Below, in pieces: positions 19,350 to 28,306 of a stretch of DNA of 64,000 nucleotides. Positions within the stretch are counted from its first letter, which is position 1; each line of letters begins with the position of its first letter. The stretch covers positions 44,907 through 108,906 of the forward strand of contig JBAKBP010006583.1 of assembly GCA_037953745.1 (NCBI GenBank), written 5' to 3'. The notes under the pieces were generated by a model. It saw nothing but the letters and a program-made list of their open reading frames with translations, ran no database searches and was not told where the DNA came from. The translations under genes were made by a program, and so were the position numbers. The DNA is from Lithodes maja (Eukaryota; Arthropoda; Malacostraca; Decapoda; Lithodidae).

Positions 19350-20513
19350 ATGCACGATATAACTACACCCAATACGCCCCAAATAAACTTAGCCTCCTAT
19401 GCAGATGACATAACACTCACATGCACACACCATGACCCAAAAAGAGCAACAGATCTCCTTCAACCCTATCTCAACACACTACATGGCTGGTGCACTACAA
19501 ACAGACTTTATCTAGCCCCAGCCAAATCCACCGCAACCCTGCTCACAAGTTGGACAGGAGAACACGAATACATCCCTCAACTCACCATAAACAACACACC
19601 CCTAACACATACACACACACCCAAAATTCTAGGAGTAACATATGATACTCATATGACATTCAAACAGCACACCACAAACATTAAAAAGAAACTGACACCC
19701 AGACTTAACGCCCTCAGGTCACTTGCTCACACAAAATTTGGACACAACAAAGAAACTACCACCACAGTATATAAACAATACATAAGATCAGTGCTGGAAT
19801 ACGCAAGCCCAGCCTGGGCTTCTAAACTAGCTGAAACACATCATAAGACCTTACAGACTATTCAAAACAAAGCCCTGAAGATCATTACAGGCTGCACAGC
19901 TACTGCACCCACAGATCACCTACATCAAGAAACCAAAATCCTCAAAGTCAAAGACCATCTGGACATGAGAGGCACTCAATTCCTGGCAGCAGCCTCCACG
20001 AACCAAGACCACCCACTAAACTACATGGCAACACACCCACAGACACCAAGAAATATCAAAACAACACCCAGCACACGGTATCACACACAATTATTGTCCT
20101 CTCTCCCTCCCTGCCCACCCCGAACCAACTTCCAGAAGCACATCCATACTCATCTCTCTCACCGATCCATCCACTCACTCACAGACAACACGCAGCTGCA
20201 TGCACGACCTCCCGAAATCCATCCTTCCGAATCCTCCCTTCCTCGCGAGGACAGAGTCCACCTGGCCAGGCTGAGATGCGGACACCATCCAGCTCTCCTG
20301 AGCTATCAGAAGAGACTGGATGACTCCGTTGTCGACGCCTGCCCAGGATGTAACACAGCACCCCATACCATTAAACACATCATAGAAGACTGCATTTCAC
20401 ACAACCACTTACGCCAACAACACAATCTACACTCAATGAGAGCTCTGTGGGAAAGCCCGATCGTGGCCATGGCCTTCCTCAGGGACTCGGGGCTGTTCGG
20501 CCAGGCAGCTTAG
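19350..20513 (+). pseudogene. reverse transcriptase C-terminal half with Cys/His knuckle
   Basis: 387 codons begin inside RT. The catalytic motif reads YADD (LASYADDITLTC), followed by the thumb region (LGVTYDTHMTFKQHT) and, near the end, a knuckle CPGCNTAPHTIKHIIEDC of the type found at the end of Jockey, I and R1 proteins. The protein ends GLFGQAA directly before the (AAC)n tail. No RNase H domain is visible. It is a LINE replication enzyme fragment, not functional alone. Confidence 0.8.
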
Positions 20514-20589
20514 GGAACAACAACAACAACAACATCATTTTGTAACAAAATAAAATGTGAGAATTTTTTTCTTCTTGGACTCCCTTCTC

Positions 20590-20905
20590 CCTCATGTTTA
20601 GCCCCATTAATTTTGATATTTCAAGACGATCGCCCATTAGTTTGGCTATTTTATGACCCTTCGCCTCATTTCATGTCAATTTTAAGACCTTTTGTGCCAT
20701 TTAGGTGTCAATTTTTTCCTGGCGAGCGATAGCGAGCCTGTAGCTACATTTTTCTACTGAAAAATGTACAAATTAATCTTGAAGGAGGGTCTTGTGAGGG
20801 TGTTTTTTAAGCTTGATGGAAGTCTAGGGAGGAAACTATTTTTTTTATAAAACTATATATAAATGAGTAAATAGATACCCCCATCCCACCTTAATATACT
20901 AAGAC
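20590..20905 (+). repeat. dispersed unclassified repeat, copy 1
   Basis: About 315 bp with landmarks agccccattaattttgat, ttaggtgtcaattttttcct, agcctgtag and ttgaaggagggtcttg recur collinearly at 61645-61970. There is no ORF and no clear terminal repeats; the element class is unknown. Confidence 0.8.
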
Positions 20906-21520
20906 ACAAGTCAAGGCAATAAAGAATACTCCATATTGCATCCAATAAAATGCATTGTTTTATATCAAATATCAATATACAGTACAGTACATATCAACAT
21001 TAATGTTATATGCTGTATAAATATAATCATTTCCTACAAAATTCAGCTACAAAAAATTTCATATGCACTACTGAATACTGTAGAGCAAACTGTCCTTTGC
21101 ACCAGCGATGTCTGTTCTATTATATTCTAACTATATCTAGACGATCTTATGCAGCTTAGGAAGGATTGAGATGGTTGAAAGCTTTATAATTGCTAGAGCT
21201 CCTTCCTAAACTGAATAAAATCGATTAGTAGTAGCCAAAATATAATGAAAATAATGTGGACAGGTACAGAAGGGGTTTAATTTCACTTGGAATTGATAAC
21301 ATTGATAACAAAATGATGACAGTTTTGGCCACAGTATTTATGCTATTATCACAGAGTTAATGCCATACAACCTTAATGTGAGACAGGAATATACCAAATA
21401 AAGTCAGAAATACCTAAAATATTGTCACAATCTCTATAATATCGCTCTAAAATGGCTCAAATCTCCAGAATATCGCTATAATTCATGATGCTAGATGAGA
21501 CCAGAACCTCTCCGGAAGGT
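20906..21520. other. no gene seen
   Basis: AT-rich DNA without a credible ORF. It contains the left copy (21352-21391) of a 40-bp direct repeat whose right copy is at 22320-22359. Confidence 0.4.
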
Positions 21521-21524
21521 CTGG

Positions 21525-21693
21525 GGCCGGGGAAATGCTGGAGGCCCCTAGTGATCCTGGGTTTCTGGGTCTTCTCGTGGGCAACCTAGATGTGTGTGAA
21601 TATATATTTTGTTTTGTTTTTATGTTGAGTTGTCCCTGTTCGGGCTCTGTCTAGAGTCGGCCACCCTCAGCTATGGGGTATGTGCCTGAGTAT
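21525..21693 (+). mobile_element. SINE-like dispersed repeat, copy 1
   Basis: The order of strings cctgggtttctgggtcttct, cctagatgtgtgtgaat, ctgttcgggctctgtct, gagtcggccaccc and gcctgagtatata matches the copies at 26810-27068 and, inverted, at 23219-23420 and 27580-27785. No tRNA-like head is recognised. In the other copies the 3' end leads into (TAGA)n. Confidence 0.7.
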
Positions 21694-21695
21694 AT

Positions 21696-22317
21696 AATAT
21701 GCAAACTGTGCTCAACCGCCTTAGGGGGTTCTTTTCCCCTGCACAGCTTCTTGCTCTGTACAGGGGCATAGTGCGCCCTTGTATTGAGTATTGTTCACAT
21801 GTGTGGGGAGGTTCCTCTCACACCGCTCTCCTAGACAAAGTTGAAAGGAAGGCCTTTCGTATCATTAACTCTCGTCCACTCACCAACTCTCTGCAGTCTC
21901 TCTCTCTCCGCCGCAATGTTGCATCTCTCTCGCTATTCTATCGCTACTATAATAATCAGTGTTCCTCAGAGGTATCCCAGTGCATACCACCTCCTTTACG
22001 TAGGGCACGTGGTACCCGTCTTGCAACTCAATCCCACCCCTACTCTGTGCAACTCTCCAACCCAAGAGTGAAACGTTACTCTCAAACTTTCTTCTACTCA
22101 ACAGCTGAGCTCTGGAACTCTCTCCCAGAATCAGTCTTTCCCTCTTCCTATGACTTAAATTGCTTCAAACTCTGTGTGTCCAGGCAGTTTGGCTCGAACG
22201 TCCCTTGATTTTGGCCCTGTCACTCTTTCAACTATGGGGGAGGCACTCGCTATAGGCAGTAATGCCTTTTGCCTCCCTCAATCACATAGAAAAAAAAACA
22301 AAAAACAAAAAAAAAAC
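21696..22317 (+). mobile_element. LINE 3' fragment with A-rich tail
   Basis: The ORF at 21699-22208 encodes 169 residues of a non-LTR retrotransposon C-terminus: LALYRGIVRPCIEYCSHVWG, then HTALLDKVERKAFRIIN, then AELWNSLPESVFP near the end. This is the post-RT region typical of CR1/Jockey-type proteins. A short 3' UTR leads to an A-rich tail at about 22290-22317. The RT catalytic core is absent and the fragment is non-functional. Confidence 0.7.
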
Positions 22318-22389
22318 ATCAGAGTAAATGCCATACAACCTTAATGTGAAACAGGAATACATTATGGTGGTTTTGAGATGTAGTATTTT

Positions 22390-22480
22390 TACATAGTGGT
22401 TTTGACAGATTTGTTTGTCTTTATAATGTGTGGTTCCTGTTTTGGTTTGTATGTTTTGTAAGTTTTACAATTTAAGTAGT
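22390..22480 (+). repeat. short dispersed repeat
   Basis: Strings gattttgataag-like, ttgtctttataatgtgtggttc and ttgtaagttttacaattta recur at 27115-27400 on the plus strand and at about 28590-28680 in reverse complement. A partial SINE-like piece (cctagatgtgtgtgaatttg) follows at 22583. The element class is unknown. Confidence 0.6.
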
Positions 22481-22648
22481 CCCTCTTGCTCCTTGGGGAT
22501 CTGTGTGGTGTAATCGTCAGTGTAGAAGAGGACCCAGTACAGCAAATATTATAATATAATTTATTAATTTCACTCCCAATACCTAGATGTGTGTGAATTT
22601 GTGTTTTTTTGGTTTTGTGTTTATTTTGCAAGTCTTACAATTTAATTC

Positions 22649-22961
22649 CTAGTGTAAATAAATGACATTATTGAGGTCGTTAGGGTGGAAGGCTCGATCT
22701 CTAAGTCCCTCCTGTGTGGTGTGTGTGTCGGTGAGAGACATGACCGTTAGTGAAGCCTCCAGTTCACTCTTGGTGGTTTCTTTGTCGGCGTAGAAGAGAA
22801 CCTCCACTGAAGCTTGGGTCATGATGAAGCCGTTGTCGGAGAAGATGCCCGCCACGTCCGTCTGGAGCCATACGAAGAGCGCCACGGCATCGCTGGTCAC
22901 GCTCACGGTAAAGGTCCAGTTGCTGCCGCTTGTCACTACCGGCTCCGATACACCACTAACC
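22649..22961 (-). pseudogene. MANBA: beta-mannosidase last-exon-like piece (C-terminal Ig-like domain)
   Basis: On the minus strand an acceptor (acctccag) precedes 22961 and the frame runs to a TAG at 22649. It encodes VSGVSEPVVTSGSNW, ALFVWLQTDVAGIFSDNGF and SELEASLTVMSLTD. In lysosomal beta-mannosidase (GH2) the C-terminus carries the same FVWL, GRFSDNGF and SLTD blocks. The family removes terminal beta-1,4-mannose from glycans. This exon joins in phase 0 to the piece at 23684-23896. It is intact itself but listed as pseudogene because the locus lacks sequence and has a frame break in another exon. Confidence 0.75.
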
Positions 22962-23683
22962 TGGAGGTAGATAAGGGTCAAGGAGTTAGAATGTATAGTA
23001 TGGTACTGTATAAAAAAAATAGAATTAATCCTTTAAAGATTATGACAATTCATTCCTACTAATTTACTTTCATACACAAGATCACAACGAGGAACAGAAC
23101 TTATGTGGGCAACTGTAGGTTACATGTAGATTACAAGCAAATTTTAACAGCTGTATTATGAAGACCTCCCCTTAAGCTTTCAGTACCATTTGTTCCTAAG
23201 CTAAATAATATAGTTCTAATGCTATCTATCTATCTATCTATCTATTTACTCAGGCCCAATCCCCAGTTTTCCTTTTTTTTTTTTTTTTTTTTTTCTCTCT
23301 TTGTTGGGGGGTGGCCGACTCAAGACAGAGCAAGAACAGGGATAACACAAAACACAACAGAAAACAATGAACACACAAAAACAAAATACAAATTCACACA
23401 CATCTAGGTCATCCATGAGAAGAAGGAGTTCTAATGCTAGTCAGAACTAAAGGCAAAAGTGATTAAGTTAAAAGCAAGGCAGTCCAATACAAGGCTGTTG
23501 ACAGCTTTGATGCCTGAGAAGCCTCATCGAAATAGTGGGGTTGGGGTTGGGGTGGGGGAGGGTTACCATTGTTCAGACATTAAGCTTTCAGTACCATTTG
23601 TTCCTAAGCTTCTTAAAATATAGCCTATTATAGTGCTGATGATAGTTAGAATTAAAGGCAAAAGTAGTTAAGTAATAACCCAC
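22962..23683. other. intron-like interval
   Basis: Lies between two adjacent beta-mannosidase pieces whose phases match. It holds a SINE-like repeat (23219-23420) and a short duplicated string, ttaagctttcagtaccattt, at about 23172 and 23579. No exon was found in it. Confidence 0.6.
23219..23420 (-). mobile_element. SINE-like dispersed repeat with (TAGA)n tail, copy 2
   Basis: The reverse complement of the family at 21525 and 26810: (CTAT)n at 23223-23246, then caggcccaatcccc, a T run, ggtggccgactcaagacaga, and ending at cacacatctaggtcatcc. It lies in the last intron of the beta-mannosidase-like locus. Confidence 0.8.
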
Positions 23684-23896
23684 CTGGAGCTGGGCATGTA
23701 CAAGGGGTGCGTCCTTTGGTCTGCCCATGAGGTAGAAGTTACGAGGGACCTGCAGTGTGTTGCCCTTGGGTAGTGTGAGGTGGGAGGTGACGAAACACAC
23801 GTCTACAGCATCGTATAGTCCGTCCTGGCAGTGGGTGTCTAGTCCAAGGTCCGCCCAAATGTTCAGGCTCAACGCTTCATTTGCTGCTTGTCCACT
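23684..23896 (-). pseudogene. MANBA: beta-mannosidase exon-like piece
   Basis: 213 bp, 71 codons, bounded on the minus strand by an acceptor (tgtattccag) and a donor (CAG|GTGGGT). It encodes ALSLNIWADLGLDTHC and ends PLVHAQLQ, which aligns with the part of beta-mannosidase just before the C-terminal Ig-like domain. Splicing to 22961 keeps the frame. Splicing directly from the exon at 26329 would not: that exon ends in phase 2 and this one begins in phase 0, so at least one exon between them is missing. Confidence 0.7.
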
Positions 23897-24359
23897 CTGG
23901 AATACAAAAGATTATACAAAATACATACATATATACACAGAATACATAAAAGACAAAACCATTAAATTAAATACTGGTCTCCCTAACTCTCCAATGCCCC
24001 GGTGTATTGGCAGACACCAGTGCTGTTGGTGGACGGCGTGGTCTAGCAATCTATAGCAACTATTCACTGAAGTCCCTGATCATCAGGGCACCCACCCTAG
24101 CCCAGCTCTTGAGCAGGGAGTTCATGGTGGTAATAACTGCATCATATTGAATAGTAAATGACTTAACTAGAGTATGATTGTGTTGACATTTAATGTACTA
24201 CAACCTTCATCAACGAACTTGACGGTTTGGTTACGAGTCCTCACAACCCAACCCTGTGATTTTATCCTGGCTAGTGCTCCAAGAGGGTGTACCGTACCGT
24301 GTATATAAACTGTGTATATATCAACTGTCAAGTTCACTGGTGCCAGGTATAGTATATTT
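23897..24359. other. no gene seen; intron-like DNA
   Basis: Searched by eye on the minus strand for the missing beta-mannosidase exons; none found. It contains only AT-rich and simple sequence. Confidence 0.5.
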
Positions 24360-24394
24360 AGTGTGGTAATGAGGTAGTGTTGGTAAAACTATTA

Positions 24395-25093
24395 CAGTAG
24401 ATTTGACCATTTTTGCGGGACTTGATATGTGCGATATTACTTGAGTTTTGCGGGTGGCGCTCAATGATACGGGGTTTCCGCACTAGTTTTCGGGGGGGAG
24501 GGGTATGAGGGTCGTGACGTCGGGCCGCCCTGCGGCCCATTGTTTACTGTTTATAGATTCTCCCACGCTCCTATATGTTCTCACGCTCTCGCATAATCGA
24601 CTTCCTTGGACAAAATTGAAGTGTTACCTGTGCCCTGGGTCCCCTGAATCTGTATTTCTGTGTTTTTCTTTATTGTAGGATGTATAATTAAGTGTATGTG
24701 TCATAATGTGTGTACAAACAAGGACGAAAATCACCAAAAAATAGGCCCTCGATAATGAGATGTCGACCATATTCAATTAATCCCATAAGGTTTAGTTATT
24801 GGGATGTGTGTACATGCTTAGATTGATATGCAGGATTCGAAGTTGCATAATAAATCGTAGGCAGTGTCCACCAACCTTTAACTGTCTTCGTGGTGCGATG
24901 TATGGGGTGTTGATTTTCGGTGTGAGTATCCTGGGTTCGAGTCCACGGACTGCCACATGTGTTTGTAAATTTCATTAATCGATTTTAGGAGTATGGTTGG
25001 TTGTTGGAAGGAACATAATATTTGAAATTTGCGATTTTGAATTTTGCGGCCTGCAATGTCGACCATATTCTCGCAAAATTCGAGGGAGTACTG
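24395..25093. mobile_element. putative pogo/Tc1-mariner-type MITE
   Basis: Starts CAGTAGATTTGACC and ends with the inverse GGGAGTACTG, with TA on both sides. A subterminal attttgcgg-like string appears near both ends. The termini are only partly similar, so this is a moderate call. Insertion into a minisatellite unit (actatta|..|tattgtactaacc) supports the boundaries. A SINE (24805-25010) is nested inside. Confidence 0.5.
24805..25010 (+). mobile_element. tRNA-derived SINE, subfamily b, plus copy
   Basis: The tRNA-like head from about 24880 (actgtcttcgtggtgcgatg) has a B-box-like ggttcgagtcc and is followed by a tail ccacatgtgtttgtaaatttcattaatcgattttagg. An inverted copy of the whole segment lies at 25940-26145. 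The anticodon stem is poor, so this is not a working tRNA gene. Confidence 0.7.
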
Positions 25094-25300
25094 TATTGTA
25101 CTAACCATAGTGATAATTTTGCTGACAGAGAAAACATACGAGTAGTGTTGGTAAAGCTATTAATATATTAATCTATTAATGTATATCAAGTGTTAAGTTC
25201 ACTAATAATATAATATATCAACAGTGGTAGGGAGGTAGTGTATGATAAAGTTATAGTCTTGTTGGTCAGGAATAGAGAAGAGGCAGCATTATTACAATTA

Positions 25301-25491
25301 CAGGTCTCCCTCGATATACGATTGGGTTACGTTCCTGAAAACCCGATCTTAAATTGAAAATCATATAGCGAACCCTGAAATTAATGGGGTAAATGGGGAT
25401 GCATTCTGGGACCAGCCAAAACCCAAACCCAAACACCTAAAAACCTGTAATAATATTGTAAATTGAGGTATCAGATAGTGAGGGAGACCTG
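25301..25491. mobile_element. small TA-flanked MITE with 12-bp TIR
   Basis: 191 bp from caggtctccctc to its inverse gagggagacctg, flanked by TA on each side. The short length, TA target and CAG start fit a Tc1/mariner-pogo-type non-autonomous element. It has no ORF. Confidence 0.75.
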
Positions 25492-25939
25492 TATAAATGT
25501 ACAGTACTAACTACAGTGATTGAGGCATCAGATAGTGAGGGAGATCTGTATAAATGTACAGTACTAACTACAGTGATTGTTTTGTTTTTTAATGACACAT
25601 AAAAGGTAATGTTGGTAAAGCTATTAATATACTAACCACAGTGATAGTAATGTTGTTAGAGAATAGAGAAGTAGTGTTGTTAAGAGCTATTATTGTACTA
25701 ACCATAGTGATAGTTTTGTTGTTAAGAGAATATAGAGGTAGTGTTGGTAGAGCTATTAATGTACAAGCCCTAGTGATAGTTATGTTGTTAGAGAATGCAG
25801 AAGTAGTGTTGGTAAAGCTATTAATATACTAACCACATTGATGGTTTTGTTAATAAAGAAGAGGCAGCATTATTAGAGCTATAGATATACTAAATGCAGT
25901 GATATTTGTGTTGGCTGATGACACATATAATTATTATGT

Positions 25940-26145
25940 TACCTCCACCAACCGACTTTACTCCTAAACTCAATTAATGAAATCAACTAATACATGTGGC
26001 AGTCCAGGGATTCGAACCTAGGATGCTCACACCGAAATTCAGTGCATTTATCCATTGCGCTATGAAGACAGTTAAAGAAAGGTGGACAAGCCTACGATTT
26101 ATTAAGCAGTTTCGAATCCTGCATATCAATCTAAGCATGTACACA
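25940..26145 (-). mobile_element. tRNA-derived SINE, subfamily b, minus copy
   Basis: The reverse complement of 24805-25010 with moderate divergence. On the minus strand, actgtcttcatagcgcaatgg leads to a B-box-like ggttcgaatcc, then ctgccacatg and an ATTAATT-containing tail. Together with the plus copy it could form an RNA hairpin in a transcript crossing both. Confidence 0.7.
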
Positions 26146-26214
26146 CTTTCCAACTGCGCTATCATAGGCTATGTACAAGTATATGTATAATTTCATGGCA
26201 ACACCAAACACCTC

Positions 26215-26312
26215 CAATGAACTGAAAGCATATATGTGATCCACCGGGATTCGAACCTGGATTATCACACACAGATTTAGAAACACTCTAACCATTACAC
26301 CACCAAGACGGT
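26215..26312 (-). mobile_element. tRNA-derived SINE, subfamily a
   Basis: Minus strand: cgtcttggtggtgtaatggt (A-box-like), ggttcgaatcccgg (B-box-like), tail atatatgctttcagttcattgg. The head starts about 17 bases after the splice donor of the exon at 26329. Same subfamily as 28005 and 62235. Confidence 0.75.
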
Positions 26313-26328
26313 TAAAGGAGAGACATAC

Positions 26329-26433
26329 TTGAAGGAAGGCCAGGACTGGAAGCCGTACTCTGAAGTAAATCGGCAGCACGGGAAGTGCTCCCCCTGCCAG
26401 GTGTCTAGGGTGTAGGCTAGTTGTAGTAGTGAA
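26329..26433 (-). pseudogene. MANBA: beta-mannosidase exon-like piece with the catalytic-nucleophile motif; frame broken
   Basis: Minus strand between an acceptor (tgttacag) and a donor (AA|GTATGT). The downstream frame encodes RFTSEYGFQSWPSF; in GH2 beta-mannosidases the Glu of SEYG is the catalytic nucleophile. Joined to the exon at 28095 in phase 1, the first codons complete GDVHYYN, a conserved family block, which supports the splice site. That frame then meets TAG after YYN, and the SEYG frame is offset by one base. So an indel or a sequencing error breaks this exon. This is the main evidence that the locus is a pseudogene. Confidence 0.75.
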
Positions 26434-26809
26434 CTGTAACATGAACATGGGGTCAAGTAGAGATCCTGTTGTAAGAAAGAGTGGCCTGATTTTTCTTTTC
26501 ATGCCATTTTGGTGCCTCAACTATAGTCTGTTCATTCTAGGTTGGGCAGAAATCATAATTTTTAACCTCTGCAACTCAAGAAGTGCTAGAGCAAATGAGC
26601 TGTCAATTTCCACACCTATTCCCTGACCAAGTCCTCCTATTTGGTAGACAAATTAGCACGATTACTCTAGTCCTTTTTGAGTTATAGAGGTTACAATTTC
26701 TGCCCAACCTTTGAATGAACAGAATAGTTTGCCTGGGAAACAAACTTATTTACTCATATAGTGAAGTATATTCTATGTGCTAGTTTTGTGTTTTTTATAT
26801 TTCATACGA

Positions 26810-27068
26810 CCTTGGTGACCCTGGTCTCTGGGTATTCTCCTGGGTGACCTAGATGTGTGTGAATTTTGTGTTTTGTCTGTGTTTGTTCGCTGTTTTGTCT
26901 TGTGTTTTGTGTTTTCCTGTTCTTGCTCTGTCTTGAGTCGGCCACCCCCAAGAAGAAGAAAAAAAACAAAAAACAAAAAAACATAATAATAAAATAGAGG
27001 AAAATAAAATAAAAAATAGGAAAAGTGGGGATTGGGCCTGAGCATATAGATAGATAGATAGATAGATA
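26810..27068 (+). mobile_element. SINE-like dispersed repeat with (TAGA)n tail, copy 3
   Basis: The best-preserved copy: ccttggtgaccctggtctct, cctagatgtgtgtgaat, ttgctctgtcttgagtcggc, an A-rich patch, gggattgggcctgagcata, then (TAGA)n at 27047-27066. RTE-like LINEs in this window end in the same tetranucleotide, suggesting possible mobilisation by their machinery. Confidence 0.8.
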
Positions 27069-27114
27069 TTTCATAGTATTGTTGTGCTAAATCTTCAATG
27101 TGTTATTTCTAGTT

Positions 27115-27400
27115 TCTACATTGTGATTTTGATAAGTTCCTTTGTCTTTATATTGTGTGGTTCATATTTGGGGGCAGGGGGCTAGGAATCCTCCTCCTCT
27201 TGTATAATTCTCCTACTCGACGAGACAGAGCAACGGGCGAGGGAACGCGAAAGTGGTCCCGGACCCTGAGAATAGGAACTTTAAATGTTGTTTCTGTTTG
27301 GGTTCTGTCTCGTGTCGGCCACCCCCAGCAATGGGGTATGGGCCTGAGTATATACTGTACATACATGTTTTGATTGGTTTAATTTGCAAGTTTTACATTA
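27115..27400 (+). repeat. composite of short dispersed repeats
   Basis: 27115-27175 matches 22390-22460. 27181-27257 is the inverted partner of 2861-2941. 27290-27365 is a partial SINE-like piece (ctgtctcgtgtcggccaccc, gggcctgagtatata). 27366-27400 resumes the first repeat (ttgcaagttttacatta). So one repeat was inserted into by others. Confidence 0.65.
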
Positions 27401-27579
27401 TAATTTACAGCTACCGATACATACTTCTTCCGTTGCTTTATCAAAATAAAGTGTAGGCTATCATAATACACTTGGATGCCACAGTCTCTACCCCACTCAA
27501 ATATTTGTGGACCTCACTTATTTATTATTATGGAAACATATCTCTGGAAACAAATTTAGGAATATAATTGTCCATACAT

Positions 27580-27785
27580 AAACTATCTATCTATCTATAT
27601 GCTCAGGCCCAATCCACAATTTTTCATTTTTTTTTTTATTCTATTTTCCTCTATTTTACTATTTTTTTGTATTTTCTTGGGGGTGGCCGACTCAAGACAG
27701 AGCAAGAACAGGAAAACACAAGACAAAACAGCGAACAAACACAGACAAAACACAAAATTCACACACTACAAAACTATATATACCG
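27580..27785 (-). mobile_element. SINE-like dispersed repeat with (TAGA)n tail, copy 4
   Basis: Inverted copy: (CTAT)n at about 27584-27598, then gctcaggcccaatccac, a T-rich patch, ggtggccgactcaagacaga, ending in aaattcacacac at 27766. About 85% similar by eye to copy 2 (23219). Confidence 0.8.
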
Positions 27786-28004
27786 TACTGTACTGTACAT
27801 AAATTGAAAGCAACTTATATGAAAATTCCATCCAGATAGTTATAATAGCATAAAGTAAAACAGAGACATAGAGGGTCCACAAATTCTTAAGAGTGAGCTA
27901 GAGGCTATGGTATCCGAGTGTAGCCTACTATACCACAGCTAAATTTGCTGTCTCAATTGTTAACATCGTTCTTAACACCAATAACACCCCAAATTAAATT
28001 AATA

Positions 28005-28090
28005 AAAGCATGTGATTCTCCCAGGATTCGAACCCAGGATATCACATACAGAACTTACACACTCTAACCATTACACCATCAACACAGCCC
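28005..28090 (-). mobile_element. tRNA-derived SINE, subfamily a
   Basis: Minus strand: gtgttgatggtgtaatggtt (A-box-like), ggttcgaatcctgg (B-box-like), then catgcttttattaatttaat. It begins only about 5-8 bases after the splice donor of the exon at 28095, in the same orientation as the gene. Confidence 0.75.
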
Positions 28091-28094
28091 TTAC

Positions 28095-28285
28095 CGTCAC
28101 CATAGAAGTTGCTATATGGATGCTTAGCCACAAATCCCTCCTCCTCCGACTCTATACCCTTGTTGGGTGAGCTGACGACAAACGACCTTGTGTCGTCCAC
28201 CTCCAAGCTAACGTTACGTATGGTGTCGACGTACAGCTTCACGTAGTCCTCCTTGTACTGCTCAAAGTTGAAAATTGTTCCGTAC
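28095..28285 (-). pseudogene. MANBA: beta-mannosidase exon-like piece
   Basis: Minus strand with acceptor (ctattctcag) and donor (GACG|GTAAGG). The open frame encodes YGTIFNFEQYKEDYVKLYV, SFVVSSPNKGIESEEEGFVA and PYSNFYGD. These match the GH2 catalytic domain of lysosomal beta-mannosidase between the acid/base GNNE region and the nucleophile region. The exon ends in phase 1 after GAC G. Upstream exons, including the acid/base Glu and the N-terminal domains, were not found anywhere in the window. Confidence 0.8.
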
Positions 28286-28306
28286 CTGAGAATAGAATAG
28301 ACAGTT

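Larger units (their letters stand above)
18195..20535 (+). mobile_element. A/C-rich Jockey-superfamily-like LINE, 5'-truncated, (AAC)n tail
   Basis: Coding sequence on the plus strand runs from an inter-domain linker through RT to a C-terminal Cys/His knuckle, then a stop at 20511 and a (AAC)5 tail at about 20516-20533. The endonuclease is missing. The sense strand is markedly rich in A and C and poor in G. A related 3' end lies at 28307-28503 on the minus strand. Confidence 0.8.
24360..25926 (+). repeat. minisatellite of about 65-bp units, interrupted by two MITEs
   Basis: The unit gtagtgttggtaaagctatt-aatatactaaccacagtgatag-ttttgttgttagagaa is clearest in five consecutive copies at 25601-25926. 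Diverged units lie at 24370, 25096-25180 and 25255-25300. MITEs at 24395-25093 and 25301-25491 sit inside units. A 58-bp block (25463-25520) is also duplicated at 25521-25579, including the MITE's right end. Confidence 0.75.
26434..28094. other. intron-like interval full of repeats
   Basis: Between two exon-like pieces adjacent in the protein. It contains SINE-like copies at 26810-27068 and 27580-27785, composite repeats at 27115-27400, and a tRNA-SINE at 28005-28090. No exon was seen. Confidence 0.6.
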
